DNA of 64,000 nucleotides from AC-32 sp963813435 (GTDB lineage: Bacteria > Actinomycetota > Thermoleophilia > Gaiellales > Gaiellaceae), in the NCBI GenBank assembly GCA_963813435.1, contig CAWEYY010000003.1, forward strand, positions 1,488,001 through 1,552,000, in the 5' to 3' direction. The position numbers and the translations under genes are program-made. Shown piece by piece: positions 42,397-50,424 of the stretch. The notes under the pieces were generated by a model. The model searched no databases. It saw only the letters and a program-made list of their open reading frames with translations, and was not told the origin of the DNA. Every line of letters starts with the position of its first letter. Within the stretch, counting starts at the first letter, position 1.

Positions 42397-43476
42397 ATGG
42401 CAGCCAACCGCGAAGAGATCCTCAAGGCGCTCGAGGCGGTCATCGACCCGGAGCTCAAGCGGAACGTTGTCGAGCTCGACATGGTGAGGGACGTCCGGAT
42501 CGAGGGCGGCGACGTCACCGTCGAGCTCGCGCTCACGGTCGCGGGCTGCCCGCTCCGGGCGAGCTTCGAGGAGCAGGTGGCCCAGGCGATGGCGCCGGTT
42601 GACGGCGTCGAGCGCGTGCAGCTCGAGTTCGGCGTGATGACCCCCGAGGAGCGCTCAGCGCTGACCGCGCGCCTTCGCGGCTCGGTCACCGAGCGGACGA
42701 AGGGGATCGCGCTCGACCGCTCGACGCGCGTGCTCGCGATTGCGAGCGGCAAGGGCGGCGTCGGCAAGTCGACGCTCAGTGCGAACCTGGCGGCCGCGTT
42801 CTCGCGCGCAGGCCAGCGGACCGGGATCCTCGACGCCGACATCTACGGCCACTCGATCCCGCACCTGCTCGGGATCGACCAGAAGCCCGTCGCCGTCGAC
42901 CGGATGATCGTGCCGCCGGTGCGCGGCGACTTGAAGCTGATGTCGATCGGGTTCTTCCTCGACGACAACCAGCCGGTGATGTGGCGCGGCCCGATGCTGC
43001 ACCGCGCGCTCGAGCAGTTTCTGACCGACGTCCACTGGGGCGAGCTGGACACGCTCGTCGTGGACATGCCGCCCGGGACAGGGGACGTCTCGATCTCGCT
43101 CGGCCAGCTACTGCCGCGCGCCGAGGCCGTGATCGTCACGACCCCGCAGCCGCTCGCGCAGGAGGTCGCCGCGCGCGCGGCGCTGATGGCGCAGAAGACG
43201 AACATGCGCCTGCTCGGCGTGGTCGAGAACATGAGCAGCGAGACGTTCGGGACCGGCGGCGGAGACCGGCTGGCCGAGGATCTGGGCGTTCCGCTCCTGG
43301 GTCGGGTGCCGCTCGATGTACGCCTGCGCGAAGCGGGCGACGCGGGCCAGCCGATCGTCGAGAGCGATCCGGACTCGGAGCCGGCGCGCGCGATCACGGC
43401 GATCGCAGAAGCCGTGGCCGCAACGAAGCGTGAAGAGGGCGTCGGGATCGTGAAGGCCCTGCCCGTCCTCTCCTGA
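42397..43476 (+). CDS. mrp: Mrp/ApbC-type P-loop Fe-S carrier ATPase
   Basis: 359-residue protein: N-terminal MIP18/DUF59 domain (1-90, VIDPELKRNVVELDMV) and a MinD-like ATPase with deviant Walker A GKGGVGKST, GILDADIYGHSIPHLLG and VDMPPGTGD. The usual C-x-x-C after ENMS, used to bridge an Fe-S cluster, is absent here (ENMSSETFGTGGG). It delivers Fe-S clusters to apoproteins in other bacteria. TAGGCT at 42382-42387 precedes the ATG by 9 nt. A strong palindromic terminator follows. Confidence 0.92.
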   Translation: MAANREEILKALEAVIDPELKRNVVELDMVRDVRIEGGDVTVELALTVAGCPLRASFEEQVAQAMAPVDGVERVQLEFGVMTPEERSALTARLRGSVTERTKGIALDRSTRVLAIASGKGGVGKSTLSANLAAAFSRAGQRTGILDADIYGHSIPHLLGIDQKPVAVDRMIVPPVRGDLKLMSIGFFLDDNQPVMWRGPMLHRALEQFLTDVHWGELDTLVVDMPPGTGDVSISLGQLLPRAEAVIVTTPQPLAQEVAARAALMAQKTNMRLLGVVENMSSETFGTGGGDRLAEDLGVPLLGRVPLDVRLREAGDAGQPIVESDPDSEPARAITAIAEAVAATKREEGVGIVKALPVLS

Positions 43477-43502
43477 GAACTACACACTCGCAGCAAACTC
43501 GA

Positions 43503-43565
43503 AGGGCGCCCCTAGGGGCGCCCTCCGCGGTTCCAGCGGACCCCGGGGCTTTTACTTGAGCCCCG
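43503..43565 (+). terminator. 22-bp perfect palindrome plus second GC hairpin after mrp
   Basis: 43503-43524 is a perfect self-complementary sequence with GGGCGCCCC/GGGGCGCCC arms. A second hairpin, CGGGGC (43544-43549) with GCCCCG (43560-43565), follows with a T-rich loop. It is probably the mrp terminator. The rest up to 43631 shows nothing else. Confidence 0.62.
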
Positions 43566-43631
43566 CTGAAACTACTGATATGACGCCGCCGGCGGGGAAA
43601 TTGCCGCTCGCCTTCGTAAGGATTTCGTGAA

Positions 43632-44378
43632 ATGCGGCCCGACGAAGGGCAGGTCGTCCGAAAGCTCGCAGATCTCGGGTTCTCCGAGGCCGACGCCCGC
43701 ACGCTCGCCGACCACTTTCTCGAAGCCGAACGGCGGGGCAAACAGGGCCACGGGCTCTCGCGGGTCGAGTGGCTGACGGGCTTCCCCGGCCTCGATCCGA
43801 CGGCACGCCCCGAGCGGCTTGTGCACCAGAGCACATACGAGCGCTGGGACGGGAACGGCGCGCTCGGCTACCTCACGCTGGCCGCGATCGTCGAGGCGCA
43901 GCTCGCCTCGCCGCCGTCCGAGGCGCGGCTCGTCGTGGCGCAGCGCTGCTTCCCGACCGGGATGCTCGGCTACTGGGCGCGCAAGCTCGCCGACGGAGGC
44001 CTCGTCGCCGCTCTGACGGCAACGTCACCGCCACGGCTGGCCCATCCCGACGGCGGGCCGAAGCTGGTGGGCACGAACCCGCTCGCGATCGCGATCCCGA
44101 GCTCGGACGGGAATCCGATCGTCACGGACGTCTCGATGGGCGAGGTGACCTACGGAGACGTGATCGCAGGTGCGGCCACCGAGGAGCAGCTTGTGCCGTT
44201 CGGCGGGGAGCACGCGCACAAGGCGTTCGCACTTGCGCTCGGGTTGCAGCTGCTCGTCGACGCGCTCGTGTCCGAGCCCGGCTACGGCGCGGTGCTGCTC
44301 GTCGCCCGCCCGGAGGCCGACCCGGTGCCGGAGCTACGAGCCCGCGCCGTTGGTGTGCGCTTGCCCGGTCATCGCTAG
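43632..44378 (+). CDS. Ldh2/malate-lactate dehydrogenase family protein, shortened
   Basis: 248 residues with the core of the Ldh2 NAD-dependent oxidoreductase family (LVGTNPLAIAIP, VTDVSMGEV, family HGLSRVEW near the N-terminus). The family is normally 330-350 residues long, and parts of the catalytic and C-terminal regions are missing here. The last 45 nt overlap the convergent cupin gene. It may be a truncated or strongly divergent member; enzymatic activity is doubtful. Confidence 0.7.
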   Translation: MRPDEGQVVRKLADLGFSEADARTLADHFLEAERRGKQGHGLSRVEWLTGFPGLDPTARPERLVHQSTYERWDGNGALGYLTLAAIVEAQLASPPSEARLVVAQRCFPTGMLGYWARKLADGGLVAALTATSPPRLAHPDGGPKLVGTNPLAIAIPSSDGNPIVTDVSMGEVTYGDVIAGAATEEQLVPFGGEHAHKAFALALGLQLLVDALVSEPGYGAVLLVARPEADPVPELRARAVGVRLPGHR

Positions 44379-45014
44379 AAACCGCGGGTCGTCGAAGACC
44401 CCCTCGAAGTCCTCGTCCTGGGGCGCGTACTTCGCGACCACCTGCGGGTCGATCTCGGCCGCCCGCTCGAGCCGGTCCAGGGCGGCGTCCGTATTCCCCA
44501 TCCGCATCTCGAAGCAGGCGTAGTTGTAGTGGCCCTGCCAGGCGTCCGGGTAGGCGGCGAGGCCGGCCTCGAGCTCCTCGCGGGCGGAGTCGGCGTCGCC
44601 TCCGTCAAGGCGCGAGAAGGCCGCGAACGACCACTCCCACCCGGAGGGCTGGAAGACCTCGCCGGGCTTCGCGCCGATTCCGAGCACCGTCGTGCCCGGC
44701 TCGGCGGCGATCGCGCCCCGCAGCGTCCCGGGCGGGCAGTGCACCAGGGTTCCCGCCGGCGCGTCGTGCTCGTCGCCGTCGAGCATGAAGGTCGCGCGGC
44801 CCGTGAGCACGACGTACAGCTCCTCGTGGCCGTTCTCTTCGCGGTGCTCCTCGACGACCCGCTGCCCGGCCTCCTCGGCCGTGTAGGCGTTCACCCCGAA
44901 GGCCTGGATGTCGAACCGGCGCCGGACCGGGCGCCATGTCAATCCCTCCTGGTTCGTGATCGGATACCGGTCCAGGTCGTCGATGCTCGCCACGCCGTAC
45001 GTCCGCTCGCTCAC
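44334..45014 (-). CDS. Cupin domain protein with C-terminal TPR
   Basis: 226 residues. Cupin motif 1 is recognisable as HEELYVVLTGRATFMLDGD and motif 2 as APAGTLVHCPPGTLRGA; the His/Glu metal ligands are mostly kept. The C-terminal part (about 135-205) is a TPR-like helical pair (AREELEAGLAAYPDAWQGH, ALDRLERAAEIDP). No substrate is evident. Its start overlaps the next gene stop by 4 nt, indicating an operon with the DUF1028 gene. Confidence 0.82.
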   Translation of the reverse strand: MSERTYGVASIDDLDRYPITNQEGLTWRPVRRRFDIQAFGVNAYTAEEAGQRVVEEHREENGHEELYVVLTGRATFMLDGDEHDAPAGTLVHCPPGTLRGAIAAEPGTTVLGIGAKPGEVFQPSGWEWSFAAFSRLDGGDADSAREELEAGLAAYPDAWQGHYNYACFEMRMGNTDAALDRLERAAEIDPQVVAKYAPQDEDFEGVFDDPRFLAMTGQAHTNGAGS

Positions 45015-45877
45015 GACTGCCTCCTCAGCTCTTCGAGCACGACGGGATCGACACGCTCGATGCCGTCAACGCGCTCCTCGAGGTTTTCATTCGCCGACCA
45101 GCGGAAGAACGCCTCGCCGAGGTCGCCCTCGTAGCCGATTCGCGCGAGCCGCTCGCCCAGCTCGGCAGCCAGCGCGTCATCGACGTCCAGCCATTCGGCT
45201 GGCGGCGTCTTGCCGAAGATCGCCTGGTGCATGACGTAGATGCGGCGGAGCTCCTCGAGCGGCCTCGGGTGCTCGTCGACGCGCAGGTCGACGACGCTGT
45301 CGGAGAGGCCCGCGTAGCCGCCGTCCCGCTCGACGACCAGGATCGCCGCCGACTGCTGGCCGCGGCTGTCGCCCCCGGCCGCCTGGGCCGCGTCGAGGCA
45401 GTCGAGCAGCCGCTCGGCCAACGGGCCCGTGCTCGCCTCGAACGTCTCGGCGATGGCGTCGACCGTGGCGGCGGAGACGAGGATGTTCCCCTGCGCGGCG
45501 TAACCGGCGCCTGTGCGCCCGCCGGCCCAGTCCAGGCACTCGCTGCCTGTGTGGCTTGCCCCACGGCCCTCAGCGTCGACCACGCCGAGCTGGCGGTGGT
45601 CGCGGCCCTCGTCGGCGGCGGTCAGGAGCTCGACCACCTGCTCGGCGCTCTTGCCTTCGCGGAGGAGGGCGAGCCCATCCGGCCCGTAGCGCGGGTTCGC
45701 GTAGGCCTGGGTCGCGATCGCGCCGACGCCCGGCTCGGCCCAGGGGACGACCGACCCGACGCCGAGGAACTTCGACTGCGTCGCGACGCCCCACTGGCCC
45801 GCGTCGAGGTCGCACGCGGCGATCGAGTAGGTCGAGCCACGACAAAGCCGAGGCGCCGACTCGGCGGCGCCGACCAA
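45011..45877 (-). CDS. DUF1028 family (Ntn-hydrolase-like) protein
   Basis: 288 residues in the open frame. DUF1028 motifs: STYSIAACD, GVATQSKFLGVGSVVPWAEPGVGAI and ATQAYANPRYGP near the N-terminus; the fold resembles Ntn hydrolases, with a Ser/Thr near the mature start. The start is uncertain: the only codon that keeps the whole motif is TTG 45877, but that lies inside a dispersed two-hairpin element, so residues before Ser15 are not homologous. A C-terminal peptidoglycan-binding-like region is not obvious. Confidence 0.78.
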   Translation of the reverse strand: MVGAAESAPRLCRGSTYSIAACDLDAGQWGVATQSKFLGVGSVVPWAEPGVGAIATQAYANPRYGPDGLALLREGKSAEQVVELLTAADEGRDHRQLGVVDAEGRGASHTGSECLDWAGGRTGAGYAAQGNILVSAATVDAIAETFEASTGPLAERLLDCLDAAQAAGGDSRGQQSAAILVVERDGGYAGLSDSVVDLRVDEHPRPLEELRRIYVMHQAIFGKTPPAEWLDVDDALAAELGERLARIGYEGDLGEAFFRWSANENLEERVDGIERVDPVVLEELRRQS

Positions 45878-45913
45878 AGAGGCCGCGCGGGCTTGGCCCG
45901 TGCGACCGTCTGA
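45852..45913 (+). repeat. Two-hairpin dispersed element, copy 3
   Basis: Hairpin 1: 45852-45858 with 45865-45871 (7 bp). Hairpin 2: 45881-45892 with 45896-45907 (11 of 12 pairs, TTG loop). GTCTGA at 45908-45913. It sits at the 5' end of the DUF1028 gene on the opposite strand, possibly having replaced its start codon. Confidence 0.7.
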
Positions 45914-45961
45914 CGAACCTTCTTGGAAGCAACGAGCCTCGGTCCCTTCGCTGAGCGGTTT

Positions 45962-46235
45962 CTAGCCATACGTGAGCTCGGTCAGGTCGAGGTCGAGCAG
46001 CTCGCGGTGTTCCTCTGGAACGACGCACGCAGGCCACCTCCGGGCGGGCGAGCGCCGCCTTGACCTCCGTCGGCCGAGCACGCGCGGACGACGACCGGCC
46101 GCCCCGCGTCGTGCGCCTCCTTCAGGGCCGCCGTGTCGGACACGCCGTCGAGCACGAGCGCGTCGTCGAGCTCGAGCTCGCCCTCGACCGCGATCTCCGG
46201 AACCGTGCGGCCGCTAGCTCCGAACCAGCGTTCCC
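45962..46235 (-). pseudogene. Decayed coding remnant of unknown family
   Basis: Three minus-strand frames read as one protein: GRTVPEIAVEGELELDD through DAGRPVVVRA, then EVKAALARPEVAC, then VPEEHRELLDLDLTELTYG and a TAG stop at 45962-45964. The second break coincides with a 4-bp tandem duplication (GCGT twice, near 46024). No family is recognised. It occupies an otherwise empty stretch between the DUF1028 and UPF0173 genes. Confidence 0.5.
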
Positions 46236-46928
46236 TCAAACCGTGGTCGTCTCCCCCGGCTCGAGCACGATCACCTCGACCCCGGATGCCTTCTCCTTCA
46301 GCTCGTCCGGTGAGCCGGCGAGCAGCGGGAACGTGCCGTAGTGGCACGGGATGCAGCGCTTCGCCCCGATCAGCTCGAGCGCGACCGCGGCCTCGCGCGG
46401 GTCCATCGTGAAGTGCCCGCCGATCGGCAGGACGGCGAGGCCCGGCGAGTAGATCCGCCCGATCAGCTGCATGTCGCCGAACACACACGTGTCTCCGGCG
46501 AAGTAGATCGACGTCCCGTTGTCGAACTCGAGCACGAGCCCGGCCGCCTCGCCCAGGTAGGCGCCGTCATCGGTCGAGCTCGAGTGGAACGCGTTGACGA
46601 TCGTGAACCTGACGCCGCCGGCCTCGACGGTCCCGCCCTTGTTTGGCCCGGGCATCTCGTCGATCTCCGCGCCCTGCTTGCCGAGCCAGCCTTTCAGCTC
46701 GAGCTGCGCCACGATCTCCGGCTTGAACTGCTTGCTAAGCGCGACCGTCTCGCCCACGTGGTCGCCGTGCCCGTGGGTCAGCGCGATCACATCGATCCGC
46801 TCGGGCTCTTTCTCCGAGTCGGGGCACTTCGGATTGCTGAGCCAGGGATCGATGTAGATCCGCTTGCCGTCCGGCGAGTCAAGGCGGAAGCTTCCGTGGC
46901 CCAGCCACGTCAGCGGAACATCGGCCAT
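46236..46928 (-). CDS. UPF0173-type metallo-beta-lactamase-fold hydrolase
   Basis: 230-residue metal-dependent hydrolase. Visible: WLGHGSFRL at the N-terminus, YIDPWLSNP, the ALTHGHGDHVGE metal motif, FHSSS and AGDTCVFGDM, then HFTMDPREAA and PCHYGTFPLL. This set is characteristic of the UPF0173/UlaG-like branch; the natural substrate is unknown. ATG 46928 is preceded by AAAGGAG. Divergent from a small membrane protein. Confidence 0.92.
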   Translation of the reverse strand: MADVPLTWLGHGSFRLDSPDGKRIYIDPWLSNPKCPDSEKEPERIDVIALTHGHGDHVGETVALSKQFKPEIVAQLELKGWLGKQGAEIDEMPGPNKGGTVEAGGVRFTIVNAFHSSSTDDGAYLGEAAGLVLEFDNGTSIYFAGDTCVFGDMQLIGRIYSPGLAVLPIGGHFTMDPREAAVALELIGAKRCIPCHYGTFPLLAGSPDELKEKASGVEVIVLEPGETTTV

Positions 46929-47004
46929 TCGCGCTCCTTTCCCACGGGAACCTTCGCATGAGCGTAACGGAGGAGCCTCGGCGCGGACGCCGAACCTGCG
47001 CAGC

Positions 47005-47343
47005 ATGCGACGCGCGCTTGCGGTTGGGCTCGTGGTGGTGGTTGCGGCGGCGGACGGGGCAGGGGCGCACGGGGTCGCGTTCTACGCGTTGCTGCTCGCG
47101 GTGCCAGCCGTGGCCGTCGTTGCGCTCGAGGCGTTCGGCCAGGTGCTCGACGGCACGGGGAAGAGGCTGCATGCGGTGCTCTGGGCGGCTGTGCTCGGGC
47201 TCGTCGTGTGCGGCGCAGCCGCGCGTGCGCCGGTCGTGACCGAGGGCGCGGTGCCCGGGTTCGCCCGTTCGGCCCTCGTCGCGTGCCTGGGGATCATCTG
47301 CCTCCAGGCCCTCCTCGGCCTGGTGGCCGAGTTCCGCCGCTAG
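47005..47343 (+). CDS. Small hypothetical membrane protein
   Basis: 112 residues with about four hydrophobic helices (MRRALAVGLVVVVAAADG, FYALLLAVPAVAVVAL, AVLWAAVLGLVVCGA and LVACLGIICLQALLGLV). No family is recognised. It stands alone between divergent and convergent neighbours, and its hydrophobic profile and start at ATG 47005 support coding. Confidence 0.6.
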   Translation: MRRALAVGLVVVVAAADGAGAHGVAFYALLLAVPAVAVVALEAFGQVLDGTGKRLHAVLWAAVLGLVVCGAAARAPVVTEGAVPGFARSALVACLGIICLQALLGLVAEFRR

Positions 47344-47439
47344 AAGCTCCGTAGATCCCCACAACACGGATCAGCGGTCCCTCCGATGCGGTGGCCTCGC
47401 TGAGCAGCGAACCTTGAGTCGAATCTCGGAGGTGTTGGC

Positions 47440-48917
47440 ATGTATCACGTGCCGCTCAGAGTTTGGTCGCCAAGAGCGGCCGCTCGCATCTCTCTGATGA
47501 TTCTCGTGCTCGTCGCCGGCAGCCTCTCGCTCGTGGCGGCGAGCGCGCCTTCGGCGCCGACGGCGGCCAAGCTGAAGGTGGCGCAGCTGGAGTTTCCGCC
47601 GTTGCTTGTGGCTCCGGGCGAGCGGGTCGAGGTCGAGTACGACACGCGGACGCTTCCGGCGGCGAGGGGATTCCTGTACGTGCGCAACGACCTGCAGCAC
47701 GTGTTCACGCGGGTCACCTTGCTCTCGAGAAAGTCCAGAACCTTTCCGACCGATAAGCGACGGCTGTTGCGTGGAGTCGTTCCCGTCCGGACGGTGCGCG
47801 GGCACTGGCTCTACTACTACGCGGTCATCCATGACCGGAAGAGCGGGCGCTCGGTCAGGGTCCCTGCCGGCCTCGAGTCCGTCCGCGTTCTCACCGGAGC
47901 GCAGATCGTCAAGCTCGGAACCCACCGCTTCGGCCAGCTGCGCGCGCCCGAGGCGATCGTCGCGAGCGCCGGCCCGACGGACGTCTCCATCGGAACTGAC
48001 GAGATGGGCTATCCGCTTGGGCCGTGGTCCTTCCTGATCGCTGCGGATCGGTCGGTATGGCTCGCTCGACACGTTCAACTGGCGGCTGCTCGCGTGGCCG
48101 CCCGGGCAGCCGAACGCACACCCGCGCGCCGTTTCGCTTCCCTGGGTGCCCGCCGACTTCGCGCTCGGCCCCGCGGGCAGCCTCTACGTCTCCCATAAGC
48201 GTCCCGGTAAGTACCACCGTGGGCTGAGCCGGCTGTCGGCCACCGGACGTGTGCTCTGGACGAGCGAGCTCGCTACTACCATCTCCAACATCAAGCTCCG
48301 TCTCGGGCCCGATGGCACGCTCTACTGGACCGGTGGACTCATGGATCCGCGGGGAGGGGACAGTTGGGTTCCGGCGGCCACGCCTGCCGGACGACCGCTC
48401 AGCACGGCCTATCAGCTGCGACGGAGGCTGCACTACCAGCCACTGCCGGGTGGGCTGCGGCTCGTGTCGAGCGTCGGCCGCTCCGGGAAGGGGTCCTGCG
48501 GGTCTGATGCCCCACGAGAGCCGCTTCGCCCTGATCAACCGGGCCGGTCGGCTCCTCCGCTCCTGGCGGATCACCAGCGGGACCCAGATCACCGAGTCCC
48601 TGTCCGCCACGCCCGCGCTCGTCGGCGGCGACCCGGTCGTGGTGCTTCTGGTCCGGCGCCCTTCCGGCCCCGCTGGGAATCCCTGCAGGAGCGTAGAAGA
48701 CGAGTACCTGGTGCTGCGCCTGGCCCGCAGCGGGCCGAGCCGCATCCGCTTTTCGCTTCCGGCCGCCAGCGAGGAGGGGAAGGACCTGAGCGGACGTGCC
48801 GGGTGGGGGTTCATGATCACCGACGTCCGGATCGGCCCCGGCGCCAAGGTCTACCAGCTCGGCTCGTCGCCGACGGTCGGGGTGCGCATCATGCAGTTCT
48901 CGCTCGCGTCGAGCTAG
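47440..48917 (+). pseudogene. Secreted protein of unknown family, broken by two +1 frameshifts
   Basis: Signal peptide at the N-terminus (about residues 1-40, ending around AAS-APS). The first frame runs to about 48060, then continues in the +1 frame with LDTFNWRLLAWPPG and ADFALGPAGSLYVSH, and after about 48490 in a further +1 frame with MPHESRFALINRAG to VYQLGSSPTVGVRIMQF. The middle repeats look like beta-propeller blades. The first break lies at a CTCG tandem duplication (48061-48068), the second in a G-rich run. The GGAGGT before ATG 47440 is a good ribosome site. Either decayed or mis-sequenced. Confidence 0.65.
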
Positions 48918-48933
48918 GGTCGAGCCATCTGTT

Positions 48934-50424
48934 CTAGAAGATCGAGTCCGCCGCGTTCTTCGCGAGGTCGATCAGCGGCTGCACGAGGATGAACGACGTG
49001 ATCGTGATCACCATCGCCGCGCCGACGGCCGTTTGTAGCAGCAGCTCGCGGGGCGGCGAGCCGCCGACCACCGGCGCGAGCTGGAGCTCCTCCGAGGGCC
49101 GCATGTACATCGCGCGGATGACGCCGAGGTAGTAGTAGAGGCTCACGGCCGTCGCGGCGAGGCCGACGATCACGAGCCAGGTCCAGCCGTGCTCGTACGC
49201 GGCCGAGAACGCGTAGAACTTGCCGACGAACCCGCCGGTCAGCGGCAGCCCGGCGAAGCCCAGCATGAAGACGGTCATGCCTGCGCCCAGCAACGGCCGC
49301 TCCCAGCCGTAACCCGCGAGCCCGTCGAACGTGACCGGCTGGTTCAGCTCTCGCTCCCGGGCGGCGACGACCGCGAACGAGCCGACCGACATCGCCGCGT
49401 ACGGGATCAGGAAGTACAGGAGCGCCCGCCCGCCGAGCGCGCTGTTCGTCGAGATCGGGATCAGCATGAAGCCGGCCTGAGAGATCGACGAGTAGGCGAG
49501 CATGCGCTTGACGTTCCGCTGCACGAGTGCCGCGAGGTTCCCGACCGCGAGCGAGGCGCACGCGATCACCGCGATCGTGACGGTCCAGAGCCGCGCCTCC
49601 TGCGGGAACGCGGTCACGAGCACCCGCATCATCAGGACCAGCGCCACGGTCTTCGTCGCCGCCGACATGAATGCGGTCACCGGGGTCGGCGCGCCCTCGT
49701 AGACGTCGGGCGTCCACATGTGGAACGGCGCGGCCGAAGCCTTGAACCCGAGCCCGACGATCAGGAACGCCAGGCCCGCGACGAGCAGCGCGTCGTGCGA
49801 GAGCCCCTGCGACTGAACGGCGTCGGCGATCTGGTTCAGCTCGATCTCGCCGGTCGCGCCATAGACGAGCGCGGAGCCGAACAGGAGCATGGCGGAGCCG
49901 AAGCTCCCGATGATCAGGTACTTCAGGCCCGCCTCCAACGAGCCGACGAGATCGATGTCGATCGCGCAGAGGATGTAGAGGCTGATCGAGAACCACTCGA
50001 GCCCGAGGAAGATCGTCATCAGCGAGCTCGCGGTGACGAGGAAGACCATCCCCGCGCCCGCCCAGGCGAGGAGTGCGTAGAACTCGGACACGTGGTCGTC
50101 GGGCATCGGCTCTGCGTAGGCGATCCCGATGACGAGCAGCCCGGCGCCTGCGACGACCATCTGGGCCAGCGCGCCGAGCCGGTCGCGCTGGATCGCGTCG
50201 GCAATTACGCCGTGCCCGTCGGCCGAGTTCGCGTAGAGGAGCGCGGCGGCCACGAACGAGCCCGCGAAGCCGAGCGCGCAGACGGAGGCCCCGAACGGTC
50301 GCCGCCAGCGCCTCGGCAGCAGAACCGCGGCGAACAACGACAGGACGCCCGCCCCGAGCAGCGCGAGCGACGGCGAGAGCGCGAACCAGTCGATGCTCGG
50401 CGTGGCGATGGAAGCGAGCATCAC
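48934..50424 (-). CDS. nuoN: NADH-quinone oxidoreductase subunit N
   Basis: Antiporter-like membrane subunit of complex I, 496 residues, about 14 helices. Lys and Glu residues of the proton channel are visible in typical places (AGLKYLIIGSFGSAMLLFG, SAAPFHMWTPDVYEGAP). Starts at GTG 50424 or ATG 50421, both overlapping the nuoM stop. Last gene of the operon; it ends 17 bp from the convergent degraded gene. Confidence 0.95.
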   Translation of the reverse strand: MMLASIATPSIDWFALSPSLALLGAGVLSLFAAVLLPRRWRRPFGASVCALGFAGSFVAAALLYANSADGHGVIADAIQRDRLGALAQMVVAGAGLLVIGIAYAEPMPDDHVSEFYALLAWAGAGMVFLVTASSLMTIFLGLEWFSISLYILCAIDIDLVGSLEAGLKYLIIGSFGSAMLLFGSALVYGATGEIELNQIADAVQSQGLSHDALLVAGLAFLIVGLGFKASAAPFHMWTPDVYEGAPTPVTAFMSAATKTVALVLMMRVLVTAFPQEARLWTVTIAVIACASLAVGNLAALVQRNVKRMLAYSSISQAGFMLIPISTNSALGGRALLYFLIPYAAMSVGSFAVVAARERELNQPVTFDGLAGYGWERPLLGAGMTVFMLGFAGLPLTGGFVGKFYAFSAAYEHGWTWLVIVGLAATAVSLYYYLGVIRAMYMRPSEELQLAPVVGGSPPRELLLQTAVGAAMVITITSFILVQPLIDLAKNAADSIF

